From: UBA2428 sp002343545
Lineage (GTDB): Bacteria > Bdellovibrionota > UBA2428
NCBI GenBank assembly: GCA_937952285.1
Contig: CALFZE010000088.1
Coordinates: forward strand, 1 to 51,503
Direction: 5' to 3'
DNA: 51,503 nucleotides
The notes beneath the pieces were generated by a model that was not told the origin of the DNA, did not search any database, and saw nothing but the letters and a program-made list of their open reading frames with translations. Numbering within the stretch: the first letter of the stretch is position 1; each line of letters begins with the position of its first letter. Shown here piece after piece: positions 18,601 through 27,263 of the stretch. Both the position numbers and the translations under genes were made by a program.

Positions 18601-19743
18601 TCAGAGATGGTCGAGCGTGTAGCGCGGCTTCTTTTTGCCGCGCGCGCCCTTCTCGAGACTCACGCCGGCGCGAAAACCGATCAGCCAGTAACGGTTCTGT
18701 CGCGAGCCGGCCGTCGAGTCGACTTCTTCGGCGTAGGTCGAAAGATCGAACGACAGGACGGGCAACACGTAGAAGCTCGTGCCCGCGGTCCAGTAGCCTT
18801 GGTGCAGCCCCGTACGCAACGCGAAGTTCGCGACCTCGACGTCCACGCCAAGGTTGAGTTTCTTCGCGGTGTCCATCGTGCGGTTGTTGATCTGCCGCAT
18901 GTCCGCGAGGAACTGGATCGTTGCCACGCTTCCCGTGATGCCGTAGGTCACGCCGGCGTTGAGCTGCTGCGCTTGGCGCAAGAGCTTGGGCTGCCCCGCC
19001 CTCACGCGAAAGGCCGTCGACCCCATGTCCTCCCAGCTCAACCCGAGGGCGATGAACTGCGTCTTAGACGGAAGTTGTTGGACGTACTGCAAGCCGGAGT
19101 TCAGCGCGTAGGCGTCGCCCCGACGGAAGAGGCTCGTGAGCTCGGAGGACGGCGTTGAAAGTACGGTCCCCGCGGTGAGCGGCTCCTGGAGCGCGCGTCG
19201 CGCCTGGTAGCGGAAGGAAGCGCCCGCGTAGAGCCGGCCCGGTATGAGCTCCCAGCCGCCGCCGAAGATGAGTCCCCAGTCGTTGCGCATGTCGGCGTCG
19301 AGCGTGGGGTTCACGGGGTCGCGGTAAGCGGCGCCCGCATCGAGGTGATCCCAGAAGCCGGCCGCGAAGCCCGGACCATGGAAATAAGGGAAGAAGTTCC
19401 CCTGCATCGCGAGCGGCTTGCCGAGGAAGGGCAAGAGTTTGGTCGAGATCGGGTCGTCACCGCTCGTGAAGCCCGAAAGGTTCTGGAAGCTGCCGATGAA
19501 GTTCTGGTTCGCGCCGAGCGACGGGTTCAGGACCTCGAGGCCGTAGCCCTTGATGCGCGCGAGACCCGCCGGGTTGTAGAAAAGCGAGGTGCCGTCGTTG
19601 ATCGAGGCGACGCCCGTGTTTCCGCGCGCGACCCAACGGGTGTCGCGGAAGTTGTCGCGCTGAAACACGCCGGCCGTGGCGGAAAGCTGCGCGGCACCCA
19701 CCGCGAGCCAGACGCCCGCGGCGCGCGCCCACCCCCGCCTCAC
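18601..19743 (-). CDS. FadL/PorV-like outer-membrane protein, paralogue 1
   Basis: 380 residues from a GTG start overlapping the upstream lipoprotein stop (GTGA). The signal peptide is RRGWARAAGVWLAVGAAQLSATA. The N-terminus carries the motif typical of FadL/PorV/UPF0164-type barrels: RGNTGVASINDGTSLFYNPAGLA. Repeating amphipathic strands follow, and near the end RTGLHQGYWTAGTSFYV matches the corresponding region of the 20698-21837 product (RTGLNEGRYWTAGVGV). It ends in a basic tail rather than an aromatic residue. It is the last gene of the minus-strand block starting at 29394. Likely an outer-membrane channel or assembly partner; substrate unknown. Confidence 0.75.
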   Translation of the reverse strand: MRRGWARAAGVWLAVGAAQLSATAGVFQRDNFRDTRWVARGNTGVASINDGTSLFYNPAGLARIKGYGLEVLNPSLGANQNFIGSFQNLSGFTSGDDPISTKLLPFLGKPLAMQGNFFPYFHGPGFAAGFWDHLDAGAAYRDPVNPTLDADMRNDWGLIFGGGWELIPGRLYAGASFRYQARRALQEPLTAGTVLSTPSSELTSLFRRGDAYALNSGLQYVQQLPSKTQFIALGLSWEDMGSTAFRVRAGQPKLLRQAQQLNAGVTYGITGSVATIQFLADMRQINNRTMDTAKKLNLGVDVEVANFALRTGLHQGYWTAGTSFYVLPVLSFDLSTYAEEVDSTAGSRQNRYWLIGFRAGVSLEKGARGKKKPRYTLDHL

Positions 19744-20594
19744 GGCGTGTACCCCGGCAAGCAGCCCGAGGCCTCGCCCGTGTTCAGGCCGAGCTGATCG
19801 CTGCCGACGAGCACGCGCACGGCCAGGCACTTCTGCGTGCCCTCGTCGAGCAACTGCGTAAGATCGGCGTGCTCCGCACACGGATAGGCTTCCCGCGGGA
19901 ACTCGCCGAGCGCCGACATGTCGAGCGCCCCCTCGGCGATACCCGACCCACCCACAAATGGAATCGTCTCGACGATGCGCGGGATCGTCGTCATGACCCG
20001 ATCGACGGCGGCGTGGGGAAGCCCCGTCATGGCGCCTTCGACGCTCTCTTGCGTATGGCAAACGCGGAAGTTGCCGCGCTTCGAACCGGCGGCGTCGTAG
20101 GCGTAGCGGTTCAGCATGATGCCGATGCGCGAGTAGTACAGGAAAAGCGCGTAGAAGTTCATGTCGGTGTTCCGCTCGATCGCGGTGGCACCGTAGCGCT
20201 CGAGCACGGAGACCGCGGACTCGAGGTCCGCGATATCGGCCTCGTCGGCGCCGACGTAGTGCTCGGCGAAAATCTCGAAGAGCTTCTTGTCCCCGAGTTC
20301 CGAGGCGAGCGCCATGAAAAGATCCAGGATCCGCAGCCCGCCCCGCCCCGCGTAGGCGGCCGAAGCCAGGTAAGCGATCTCGGGGTCCGTCGGCCGGCGC
20401 TCGAAAAGCGGCAGGATCTGCGTGAGCGTCTCGTCGAACTTCAAAGCATCCAAGCTCTGCTTGGCCTGATCGATGATGTAACGATCCGTGCTCTTATCGG
20501 TAAAATCCCGGTAAGCATTCGCGCACCCGCCCAAGACCACGAGCGCTAGACCCGTCCCCAAGATCCGCAGGCGACCGAAAACGCCGCTCCCCAA
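19740..20594 (-). CDS. lipoprotein of unknown function, helical
   Basis: About 284 residues. The lipobox LVVLGGC is clear, so the product is lipidated after a short signal. The start is uncertain: TTG at 20594 (GGGAG just upstream, Arg-containing n-region) is preferred, but it falls inside the left arm of the structured element at 20579-20699. TTG at 20561 and CTG at 20570 are alternatives. The frame stays open through the element to 20738, which would give an implausible N-terminus. The mature part is helical with TPR-like segments (FDETLTQILPLFERRPTDPEIAYLA..AAYAGRG) and four Cys beyond the lipidated one. The stop overlaps the next gene (GTGA), coupling it to the barrel protein. Inference: periplasmic partner of that barrel. 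Confidence 0.7.
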   Translation of the reverse strand: MGSGVFGRLRILGTGLALVVLGGCANAYRDFTDKSTDRYIIDQAKQSLDALKFDETLTQILPLFERRPTDPEIAYLASAAYAGRGGLRILDLFMALASELGDKKLFEIFAEHYVGADEADIADLESAVSVLERYGATAIERNTDMNFYALFLYYSRIGIMLNRYAYDAAGSKRGNFRVCHTQESVEGAMTGLPHAAVDRVMTTIPRIVETIPFVGGSGIAEGALDMSALGEFPREAYPCAEHADLTQLLDEGTQKCLAVRVLVGSDQLGLNTGEASGCLPGYTP

Positions 20595-20699
20595 GGCTCC
20601 CGGCCAAGGCTTGGCGCCCCCGGCCGCGAGGGAGCGAAGTGTATTCGCAATACTCGAGCGACCGAGAACGCCGGCCGGGAGCCTTTGGGAGCGGCGTTT
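20579..20699. repeat. structured inverted-repeat element, copy 1
   Basis: 27-nt arms (20579-20605 and 20673-20699) are complementary except for one position. Inside lie a left block GGGAGCGAAGTGTA (20630-20643) and a right block beginning TACTCGAGCGACCGAG (20651-20673). These flank a small hairpin GTATT-CGC-AATAC (20641-20653). Both blocks recur identically in the second copy at 49441-49542, whose arms have a different sequence. The right arm overlaps the stop codon of the minus-strand gene at 20698; the left arm reaches the start region of the lipoprotein gene. It may be a 3'-UTR structured RNA, a processing or termination element, or a mobile repeat. Confidence 0.75.
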
Positions 20700-21837
20700 A
20701 GAAGCCGACGGAGTATCGGGCGGCATACTTCCGATCATCCCTTCTCGTCGATTCGGGCGTGAACGAAACGTTCTCGCCGTAGCTCGTGAACTCGAGCGCC
20801 ATCGCGCGGTTCGAGACGCCGACGCCGGCCGTCCAGTAGCGGCCTTCGTTCAAGCCGGTCCGCAAGAAGATGAAGTCCTGGATGTTGAGTTCCCAGCCGG
20901 CGTGGAAACGCCGGCCGAGCGCGGCGGTGTCGCGCACGTTGAGGAGATCCTTCACCTCGAAGGAGAAAGCGCTTCGCAAACCGCGATCATGCTTGGGGTT
21001 GAGCGAAAAGCCGATGTTCAGGGATTGCGGGATCGCCGACGGGGCGCCGGGAGCGCCGGCCGACCCCGTGAAGAGGATGCGGCGATCGAGCATCGTCGTG
21101 TTGCCCACGTTGAGAACCGAAATCCCCAGGGTCGGAAGCAGCCGCGACGGAAAGGTCGCGAGCAGGCCGAGGTCGAGACCGTAGCCGATCCCCTCTTTCC
21201 ACTGGGTCGCGAAGTTCAGGTTGCCGGCCGTGTAATCGACCGCTTCGTACTGGCGATTGAGTTCGGCCCGGTTGATGGCCTTCACGCCCGCGCCGAGCTT
21301 GAAGGCCCCGCCCTGGAGCGAGACGCCGAACTGCAGGTAGGCGCCCAAATCCGAGGAGCCGTAGAAATCCATGAGCGTCGTGGCCGGGTCGATGTAGGCT
21401 TCGGCGTAGGTCCGGGCCAGAACGCCCAAGCTCATGTTCTTGGTCAAGAACTGCGGCGTGAAACTCAAGCCGACGGCTTGGTTCGACCCGACGTTGTTCG
21501 AAACGAGCTCGATGATGTTGGGCATCGAAGCGATGCTCGAGATGGCCTCGCTGAAGACGTCGAAGGCTCCGCTCGAGATGAGGAATTCGAGGTCGAGCAC
21601 CTTGAAGCGGGGCGGCCCCGGGCGCGCGACGCCGGCCGGGTTGTAGTAGACGGCCTCGAAGCCGACGTCATGCGCGGTGTAGGCATCGCCCATCGCGAGC
21701 GCGCGGCCCGCCTGGTAGAAAGGACGCTTACGCGCCCCGTGAGCCGAGAACGCGGCCAAGCATCCCGCCATGAGCAGCGCGAAGCGCGAAGCCTTGGCCG
21801 CCACGGGGAAGCGCCGTGGCCGACGAATCGAATTCAA
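20698..21837 (-). CDS. FadL/PorV-like outer-membrane protein, paralogue 2
   Basis: 379 residues from a TTG start set by a near-perfect AAGGAGGTG site 4 nt upstream. The basic N-terminus (NSIRRPRRFPVAAKASR) is followed by a hydrophobic stretch ending near FSAHGARK. The mature N-terminus has AGRALAMGDAYTAHDVGFEA then VYYNPAGVA, the same arrangement as the 18601-19743 product and as UPF0164/PorV-type barrels. Many amphipathic strands follow, and the protein ends in Phe (YSVGF), a good outer-membrane barrel C-terminus. Its TAA stop lies in the right arm of the structured element. It is 42 bp downstream of the third paralogue in the same block. Confidence 0.8.
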   Translation of the reverse strand: MNSIRRPRRFPVAAKASRFALLMAGCLAAFSAHGARKRPFYQAGRALAMGDAYTAHDVGFEAVYYNPAGVARPGPPRFKVLDLEFLISSGAFDVFSEAISSIASMPNIIELVSNNVGSNQAVGLSFTPQFLTKNMSLGVLARTYAEAYIDPATTLMDFYGSSDLGAYLQFGVSLQGGAFKLGAGVKAINRAELNRQYEAVDYTAGNLNFATQWKEGIGYGLDLGLLATFPSRLLPTLGISVLNVGNTTMLDRRILFTGSAGAPGAPSAIPQSLNIGFSLNPKHDRGLRSAFSFEVKDLLNVRDTAALGRRFHAGWELNIQDFIFLRTGLNEGRYWTAGVGVSNRAMALEFTSYGENVSFTPESTRRDDRKYAARYSVGF

Positions 21838-21879
21838 CGCGCACCTCCTTCCGCCGACCGAAGTCCGGGAACGGGATGC

Positions 21880-23016
21880 TTACATCACGCCCCGAAGCTC
21901 GAAGATAAAACTACGCGAGACGCGGGCCTCGGCGCCTTCCCCCCAAAGCTCGGCGGCGCTGCCGATCTCGAGCTCGACGTAAGGAAAGCGAAAGGCCACT
22001 CCCCCCGAAAGACGAGAGCCGGAAAAACCTCCGGTCAAACTCGCCAACCAAGGGAGCCGCAGCTCCGTCGAGACGCTGAGGCGTTCCACCGCGGAAACCT
22101 GGCGACCCGACTCTCCATATTCTACGCGGAAGCTTCCCTGGAAGCCGTCCCAGAATTTTGGCGAGCTGAAGCCGAGGCCGAAGTTGAGATCGTTCGGAAA
22201 AGGCCGAAAGCGCCGATCCGTTGACGCCACGCCGCCCACCGAGAACGAGGTGTTGCCCAGGTCGCGCCAAGCGCCCGCGAACTGGAAACCCCAGTCCCCC
22301 ACCCGGGGCGCGTCGTAGACGAAGCCGATATCCATGCCGAGCCCGAAGGCGGAGCGGTTTCCGTAGGCGGAAAGCAGGACGCCCGGCACGGCGGCCGCCC
22401 CCGGCACGGAGACCTCGTTGCCCTGCCGAAAGGCGGCCTTGATGCCGGCTCCCATCGTCAAACGTCCGCCGCTTCCGGCGAGAACCTCGCCCGCCGCGCC
22501 GAAACCCGCGAGAAAATCGCGACCGTCTTCGCTCAAGAGCGAGCCGTCGTCCTGCCAACGCAAAGTTCTTTGGGCGCGGTAGCCCATCGCGAGCCCCCAG
22601 AGCTCGCTCAGGTAGTAGCCGTCGACGGCGGTCTTCGCGCGTCGGGGCGCGCCCCCGCGTTCAAGGCCTTCGAGCGCGGCCCCCACGGTTTCCGGACGCG
22701 TCGTCGTGGCGACCCCCGCGTTGCCGGCGCTTTCCATGCGGAGCGCGAGCGGCACGAACTTCGGCCGCAGGGCGGGGAGCGCCCCGAGCAGCGCCGGGTT
22801 CGATCCCAAGAATCCGACGTCCGCGAGGTTGCGCCGCGACCACTCCGGCCGGGTCGGCAAGAGCGGACTCAGCGTTCCCTTGGAAGCTCCGAGCAGCGCC
22901 CAAGTGGAGCCGAAGGCCGGACGCCATTCGAGGGGACGCTCGGCGCCGCGCGCGCGCCCGCCCGCGAGGAGCGAAACGAGCGCGCACAAAACCGGCCGGA
23001 CGCGGATCGAAGCCAC
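21880..23016 (-). CDS. FadL/PorV-like outer-membrane protein, paralogue 3 (divergent)
   Basis: 378 residues from GTG. A GGAGGGG tract lies right before the start, tighter than usual; an ATG seven bases upstream is out of frame. The signal peptide is ASIRVRPVLCALVSLLAGGRARG. The N-terminal region has FLGSNPALLGALPA, where SNPA replaces the YNPAG of the two neighbours. The body shows amphipathic strands with Gly/Asn turns (NDLNFGLGFSSPKFWDGFQGSFRVEY). Length is within two residues of the other two barrel genes, which argues for old tandem duplication followed by strong divergence. It lies 51 bp after the histidine kinase gene. Confidence 0.7.
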   Translation of the reverse strand: MASIRVRPVLCALVSLLAGGRARGAERPLEWRPAFGSTWALLGASKGTLSPLLPTRPEWSRRNLADVGFLGSNPALLGALPALRPKFVPLALRMESAGNAGVATTTRPETVGAALEGLERGGAPRRAKTAVDGYYLSELWGLAMGYRAQRTLRWQDDGSLLSEDGRDFLAGFGAAGEVLAGSGGRLTMGAGIKAAFRQGNEVSVPGAAAVPGVLLSAYGNRSAFGLGMDIGFVYDAPRVGDWGFQFAGAWRDLGNTSFSVGGVASTDRRFRPFPNDLNFGLGFSSPKFWDGFQGSFRVEYGESGRQVSAVERLSVSTELRLPWLASLTGGFSGSRLSGGVAFRFPYVELEIGSAAELWGEGAEARVSRSFIFELRGVM

Positions 23017-23067
23017 CCCTCCATCATGCAGCGCCGGAGCCGAGAAGAAAAGGCGGCGCGCGCCTTC

Positions 23068-25167
23068 TTAGGAAGCGCGCTCGAGGCCAGCCGGGGCGCC
23101 CTCGACGGGCAGGCGCACGATGAACTCCGTGCCGTGCTCGGCCTCCGGAGTCCGCGGATCGAAAAGCTGACTGCGCACGTGGATCGTGCCGCGATGACGC
23201 TCGACGATCCCGTAGACGATCGATAGTCCGAGGCCCGTACCTTCGCCGACCTTCTTCGTCGTGAAGAAAGGATCGAAGATGCGATCGATGTGCTCGGGAC
23301 CGATGCCCCGGCCCGTGTCGCGCACGGTGATGACGCGGAAGTTGCGGCCGTCGGATTCCTCGGTGCGCACGCGCAGGGACACGTGCCCCTTGCCTTCGAT
23401 CGCCTGGACGGCGTTCGCGACGAGATTCATGAGCACCTGGTTGATCTGGCCTTCGTTGCAACGGAGCGAAGTCGGCCCTTCGACGTTCCAGTCGATCTCG
23501 ACGCGGTTCTTGATCTGCGCGTTGAGCAGCTTGACCGTGTTCTCGAGGGCGCGGCGAAGGTCGAGCTCGACGAAGTCGCCCTGGTCGGCGCGCGAGAAGT
23601 TGCGCAGCCCCAACACGATGTCCTTCACGCGGATGCTGCCCTCCAGGCAGGACTGGACGATCTCGCCCAGGTCGCGGCGGACTTCGTCCCACTCGATGGC
23701 CGCGAGCTCGTGGTCGAAGCGCCGACGCGATTCCCCGTCGAGTCGGGGGGCGACCTCCCGCAGGAGCGCGTCGAGGCGCTCGAGGTCCTTCAGGTAGCTG
23801 CGCGCCTGCGACATGTTGGAGTAGATGAAAGCGATCGGGTTGTTGAGCTCGTGGGCGACGCCCGCGACGAGCTGACCGAGCGAGGACATCTTGGCGGACT
23901 GCACGAGCTGCGCCTGGGTCTGCGTGATTTCCTCGTGCGCGCGCGCGAGTTCCTCGAGCTTGGACTCGAGCGTGCGCTTGGTCACCTGCACCGACAGAGC
24001 CATGTCGTTGAAGCGGCTCGCGAGGAAACCCAGCTCCGTGCGCGAGTCGACCGTCACGGGATGCACCCACTCGCCCTGGCGCACCCGCTCGGCCGCCTCG
24101 ACGAGCGCCGAGATGGGCGCGGTCAGGCGTTTCGAGACGTGCACGGTGATGAACGCGACGAGCGCCGCGAGCGCGGCGGCGAGCGCGAGGACCCACAGCA
24201 AGATCTCGTTTCGCAATTTGAGCTGGTCGGCGCGCGAAAGCGCGATGGCGACCCAACCCTTCGCTCCCCCGACCGGCGCGAGGTCGGCGAAGAAAAGCGA
24301 GACGGGCTCGTCGCGCACGACGAGTTCGGCCGGCCGCGAGGGCTCGGGGAGCGCGCCGACCCGCGCGCGCGCCGCGTGCCACGCCGAGAAGGCCGCGTCG
24401 ACGGCGGGGTTCGAAGCCAAGATCCACGTCCGGTCCTCGCTCAGCAGGGCGAGGTCGAAGCCGTGGTAACGGGCGAGGATCTTCAGCCGGACGGCGTCGA
24501 GCGTGGCTTCGGCTTCGGCGTAGCCCACCACCCGGCGCTCCGCGTCCCGCAGCGCGCGGTAGACCGTCCAGGTGAATCCGGCGCCCGCGTCCAGGCGACG
24601 CGCGACGAAGTTTTCTTCGCTCGCGAGGACCTGGCGGAAGTCCCCGCGCAAACGACCTTCTTCCGCGCGTTCCGACGACGCTTGGAAGGCCGCCGAAGCG
24701 GGCGCCTCGCGGGCCTCGCCCGTCGGCGTCGAAGCCGGGTCGCGGCCGTCCGCGCGCTGCGACGGGGCGAAGAGAGCTTCCCAGGCCTTCGGCGCGGAGC
24801 GCGAGCGCGCCTCCGCTCCCGCGAGACGCGAGCCGTCCGCGGCGTAAAGATTCACCCGCTGAAAAAGCGAAGTCTCGAGCCAGGTCTGCGCCTGCCCCCC
24901 GAGCGCCTCGACGTCGCGCGCGGCGAGCGCGAGCGGGGTTTCGTCGCCGCGGAAGGCGCGCGCGAGCTGCTGGGCAAACTGCCGTTCCGCCGTCTCGAAA
25001 CTGCGGGCGACCGCGCTGAGTTCGGGCTTCGCCCGACGCGCGAGCTCCTCGTCGAAGCTACGGCTCGTGAGCCCGAAGGTGAGCGCGGCGAGAACGAGCA
25101 GAGGCAAACCCGTCAGGGGAACAAAAACCCGGATCAGGTAGGTCTTGAGGGTGGACCTCGAGTTCAC
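23068..25167 (-). CDS. membrane sensor histidine kinase
   Basis: 699 residues. TM1 at about 12-33, a roughly 285-residue extracytoplasmic sensor region of probable double-Cache type (predicted from size and position), TM2 at about 321-342, HAMP to about 396, and a coiled linker. The HisKA motif GVAHELNNPIAF has the phospho-acceptor His439. The HATPase domain shows the N box NLVANAVQ, the G1 box DTGRGIG, the F box FDPFF and the G2 box GEGTGLGL. The H-E-L-N-N-P signature marks the HisKA subgroup of large sensory kinases. No response regulator is adjacent, so its partner lies elsewhere. The GTG start follows AAGGAGG very closely. It sits between the exporter genes and the barrel genes in the same orientation, 31 bp from macB-like, suggesting it senses envelope state. 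Confidence 0.92.
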   Translation of the reverse strand: MNSRSTLKTYLIRVFVPLTGLPLLVLAALTFGLTSRSFDEELARRAKPELSAVARSFETAERQFAQQLARAFRGDETPLALAARDVEALGGQAQTWLETSLFQRVNLYAADGSRLAGAEARSRSAPKAWEALFAPSQRADGRDPASTPTGEAREAPASAAFQASSERAEEGRLRGDFRQVLASEENFVARRLDAGAGFTWTVYRALRDAERRVVGYAEAEATLDAVRLKILARYHGFDLALLSEDRTWILASNPAVDAAFSAWHAARARVGALPEPSRPAELVVRDEPVSLFFADLAPVGGAKGWVAIALSRADQLKLRNEILLWVLALAAALAALVAFITVHVSKRLTAPISALVEAAERVRQGEWVHPVTVDSRTELGFLASRFNDMALSVQVTKRTLESKLEELARAHEEITQTQAQLVQSAKMSSLGQLVAGVAHELNNPIAFIYSNMSQARSYLKDLERLDALLREVAPRLDGESRRRFDHELAAIEWDEVRRDLGEIVQSCLEGSIRVKDIVLGLRNFSRADQGDFVELDLRRALENTVKLLNAQIKNRVEIDWNVEGPTSLRCNEGQINQVLMNLVANAVQAIEGKGHVSLRVRTEESDGRNFRVITVRDTGRGIGPEHIDRIFDPFFTTKKVGEGTGLGLSIVYGIVERHRGTIHVRSQLFDPRTPEAEHGTEFIVRLPVEGAPAGLERAS

Positions 25168-25198
25168 CCCTCCTTATCGGTCGAAGCGGGCCAAAAAC

Positions 25199-27256
25199 TT
25201 ACTCGCTACGAAGCGCGTCAACCACCTGAAGTCGCTCGGCTTTCAAGGAGGGCACGAAGCCGCTCAGCACCCCCGTGAGCACCATGGCGCCCGCCGAGAC
25301 CCCGAGCGCCCAGGGATCCGCGATCCATTCGAACCTGAGCTCTTTGATGAACTTCGTCGCGGCGAAGATCGCGGCTTGGTAAGGGGCGAAGCCCGCGACG
25401 AGCCCGACGAGCCCCGCGACGACGCTCAACAAAAGGCTCTCCGCGAGGATCTGGAAGCGCAAACTGCGGCCCGTCGCCCCGAGCGCCTTGCGCAAACCGA
25501 TCTCCTTGAGACGCTCGGCGAGACTCACGAGCATCATGTTGTTGATCCCGACGCCCCCCACCCCGAGGGTGATGAGCGCGACCGTCGCGAGGAGCGAAGA
25601 GAAGACGCCCAAGAAAAGCTTCATCTGCGAAACGAGCTTCGCGTTCGAGTCGCCGCGGAACTCGCCGCCGTCGCCGTAGCGTTGCTCGAAGAAGCCGCGC
25701 AGCTTGTCGGCCGTCGCGGCGGGATCGAAGCCGTTCCGAACGCGCAAGGTCACCGTGTAGAGACTGCCCTCCCAAAGGGAACCGTTCACGCGTTTGAAGT
25801 AGGTGTACGGCATGTTCACGAGCAGATCCGGTTGCCACCACTCCGTCGGACTTCCCTGCTTCGCGTTCACGCCGACGACGCGACAAGGGTAGGATCCCTG
25901 ATCGCCGCCCCGCATGACCTGAACGATATTACCGACGGCGAGACCGTCGGGAAAGAGTTTTTCCCCGAGCGTCGCGCCCAACACGCAGACGGCGTTGCCG
26001 TTTTCCATGTCGAGGCTCGAGAGCGGGCGTCCCTGGGCGACCTTCTGGTCGGTGATGACGGCGTAGTCCTGGCTCACGCCGATCGGGCGGACATCCTCGC
26101 TCACGGTCAAACCGCCGCGCGCGACCGAGCCTCCCCAGCTCACGTAGGAGGGAGAAAGAAGCTCGAGCTCCGTGAAGACTTGCGGCAGGCGCGCCCAGTC
26201 GCGCTCCCAATCGAAACCCGTGTAGCGCACGCCGCCCTTGCTGCCGCCGCGCGCCCGCCAATTCGGATAGCCGCGGAAAGTCAGCGTGTTCACTCCGAGC
26301 GACTCGTAGCTCTGCAGAATGCGACGCTTGGCGAACTGCCCCAACGTGACGGTCGAGAGCACGGCCGCCACCCCGATAACGACGCCCAGCATGGTGAGCA
26401 AAGACTTCACCCGGTTGCGGCGCAGGTTCGCGAAGGCTTCGGGTAACGCCTTCCACACGAGACGCGCGGGCGAGCCCCAAGCCGGCGCACCCGAGCGCCG
26501 AGGCGCCGAAGACGGCGTCGACGGCATGAGCGGAGCGGCGTCCGCGCGGCGATCGATGGCCTCGATGCGGCCGTCGCGCAGACGAATCACGGTGCGGCAT
26601 TGCGCGGCGACCTGCGGATCGTGCGTGATGAGTACGATCGTGCGCCCTTCCGCGTTGAGCTCGCGGAAAAGTTTGAGGATCTCCGCGGTGTTCTTGCTAT
26701 CCAGATTTCCGGTCGGCTCGTCGGCGAGCAGGATGCGAGTGTCGCGCATGAGGGCGCGCGCCACGGCCACGCGCTGCTGCTGGCCGCCGGAGAGCTGCTG
26801 CGGACCGCGCTCCAGGTAGGGCCCGAGCCCCAGCCGCTCGGCGAGCGCGCGGGCCTTCTCGCGATCGGCGGGCGTCGGCGCGGAGTCCTCGATGGGGTAG
26901 CGCGCGGGCAGAAGGATGTTCTCGAGCACGCTCGCGCGCGGGAGCAGGTGGAATTGCTGAAAGACGAAGCCGATCTTGCGGTTCCGGAACTCGGCCTCGC
27001 GCCGATCGTCGAAGGCGGAGACGTCCTCGCCGTCGAAAAAAATCCGGCCTTCGCTCGGCCGCAAGAGGCAACCGAGCAGGTAGAAGAGCGTCGATTTGCC
27101 CGACCCCGAAGGCCCCGTGATCGCGACGAAGTCGCCTTCCTCGATGGCGAGATCGAGATCCTTCAGGATCTGGACGTCGCGACGCTCGCCCGTCTCGTCG
27201 AGCGTCGAATAGGCGAAGCCCAAGCCTTGCGTACGCAGAATCTCGCGGGGCGCCAA
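25199..27256 (-). CDS. MacB-type ABC exporter (ATPase-permease fusion)
   Basis: 685 residues from a TTG start 8 bp after the upstream stop; a GTG at 27337 would overlap the previous gene by 74 bp and is disfavoured. The N-terminal ABC ATPase has Walker A GPSGSGKST (about 48-56), signature LSGGQQQR (155-162) and Walker B ILLADEPTGNLD (about 175). A linker leads to TM1 (about 285-305), a large periplasmic domain (about 305-540) and three C-terminal helices with the FtsX/MacB pattern (INNMMLVSLAERLKEIGLRKALGA). MacB proteins drive export of peptides, lipids or envelope factors through a MacA/TolC conduit, which is encoded just upstream. Confidence 0.93.
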   Translation of the reverse strand: MAPREILRTQGLGFAYSTLDETGERRDVQILKDLDLAIEEGDFVAITGPSGSGKSTLFYLLGCLLRPSEGRIFFDGEDVSAFDDRREAEFRNRKIGFVFQQFHLLPRASVLENILLPARYPIEDSAPTPADREKARALAERLGLGPYLERGPQQLSGGQQQRVAVARALMRDTRILLADEPTGNLDSKNTAEILKLFRELNAEGRTIVLITHDPQVAAQCRTVIRLRDGRIEAIDRRADAAPLMPSTPSSAPRRSGAPAWGSPARLVWKALPEAFANLRRNRVKSLLTMLGVVIGVAAVLSTVTLGQFAKRRILQSYESLGVNTLTFRGYPNWRARGGSKGGVRYTGFDWERDWARLPQVFTELELLSPSYVSWGGSVARGGLTVSEDVRPIGVSQDYAVITDQKVAQGRPLSSLDMENGNAVCVLGATLGEKLFPDGLAVGNIVQVMRGGDQGSYPCRVVGVNAKQGSPTEWWQPDLLVNMPYTYFKRVNGSLWEGSLYTVTLRVRNGFDPAATADKLRGFFEQRYGDGGEFRGDSNAKLVSQMKLFLGVFSSLLATVALITLGVGGVGINNMMLVSLAERLKEIGLRKALGATGRSLRFQILAESLLLSVVAGLVGLVAGFAPYQAAIFAATKFIKELRFEWIADPWALGVSAGAMVLTGVLSGFVPSLKAERLQVVDALRSE

Positions 27257-27263
27257 AACTCGC

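Noticed and set aside
20611..25278. Long plus-strand open frames (537 and 662 codons) opposite the barrel and kinase genes
   Set aside because: Both mirror real minus-strand genes with signal peptides or kinase motifs; their translations are low-complexity Arg/Glu/Ala.
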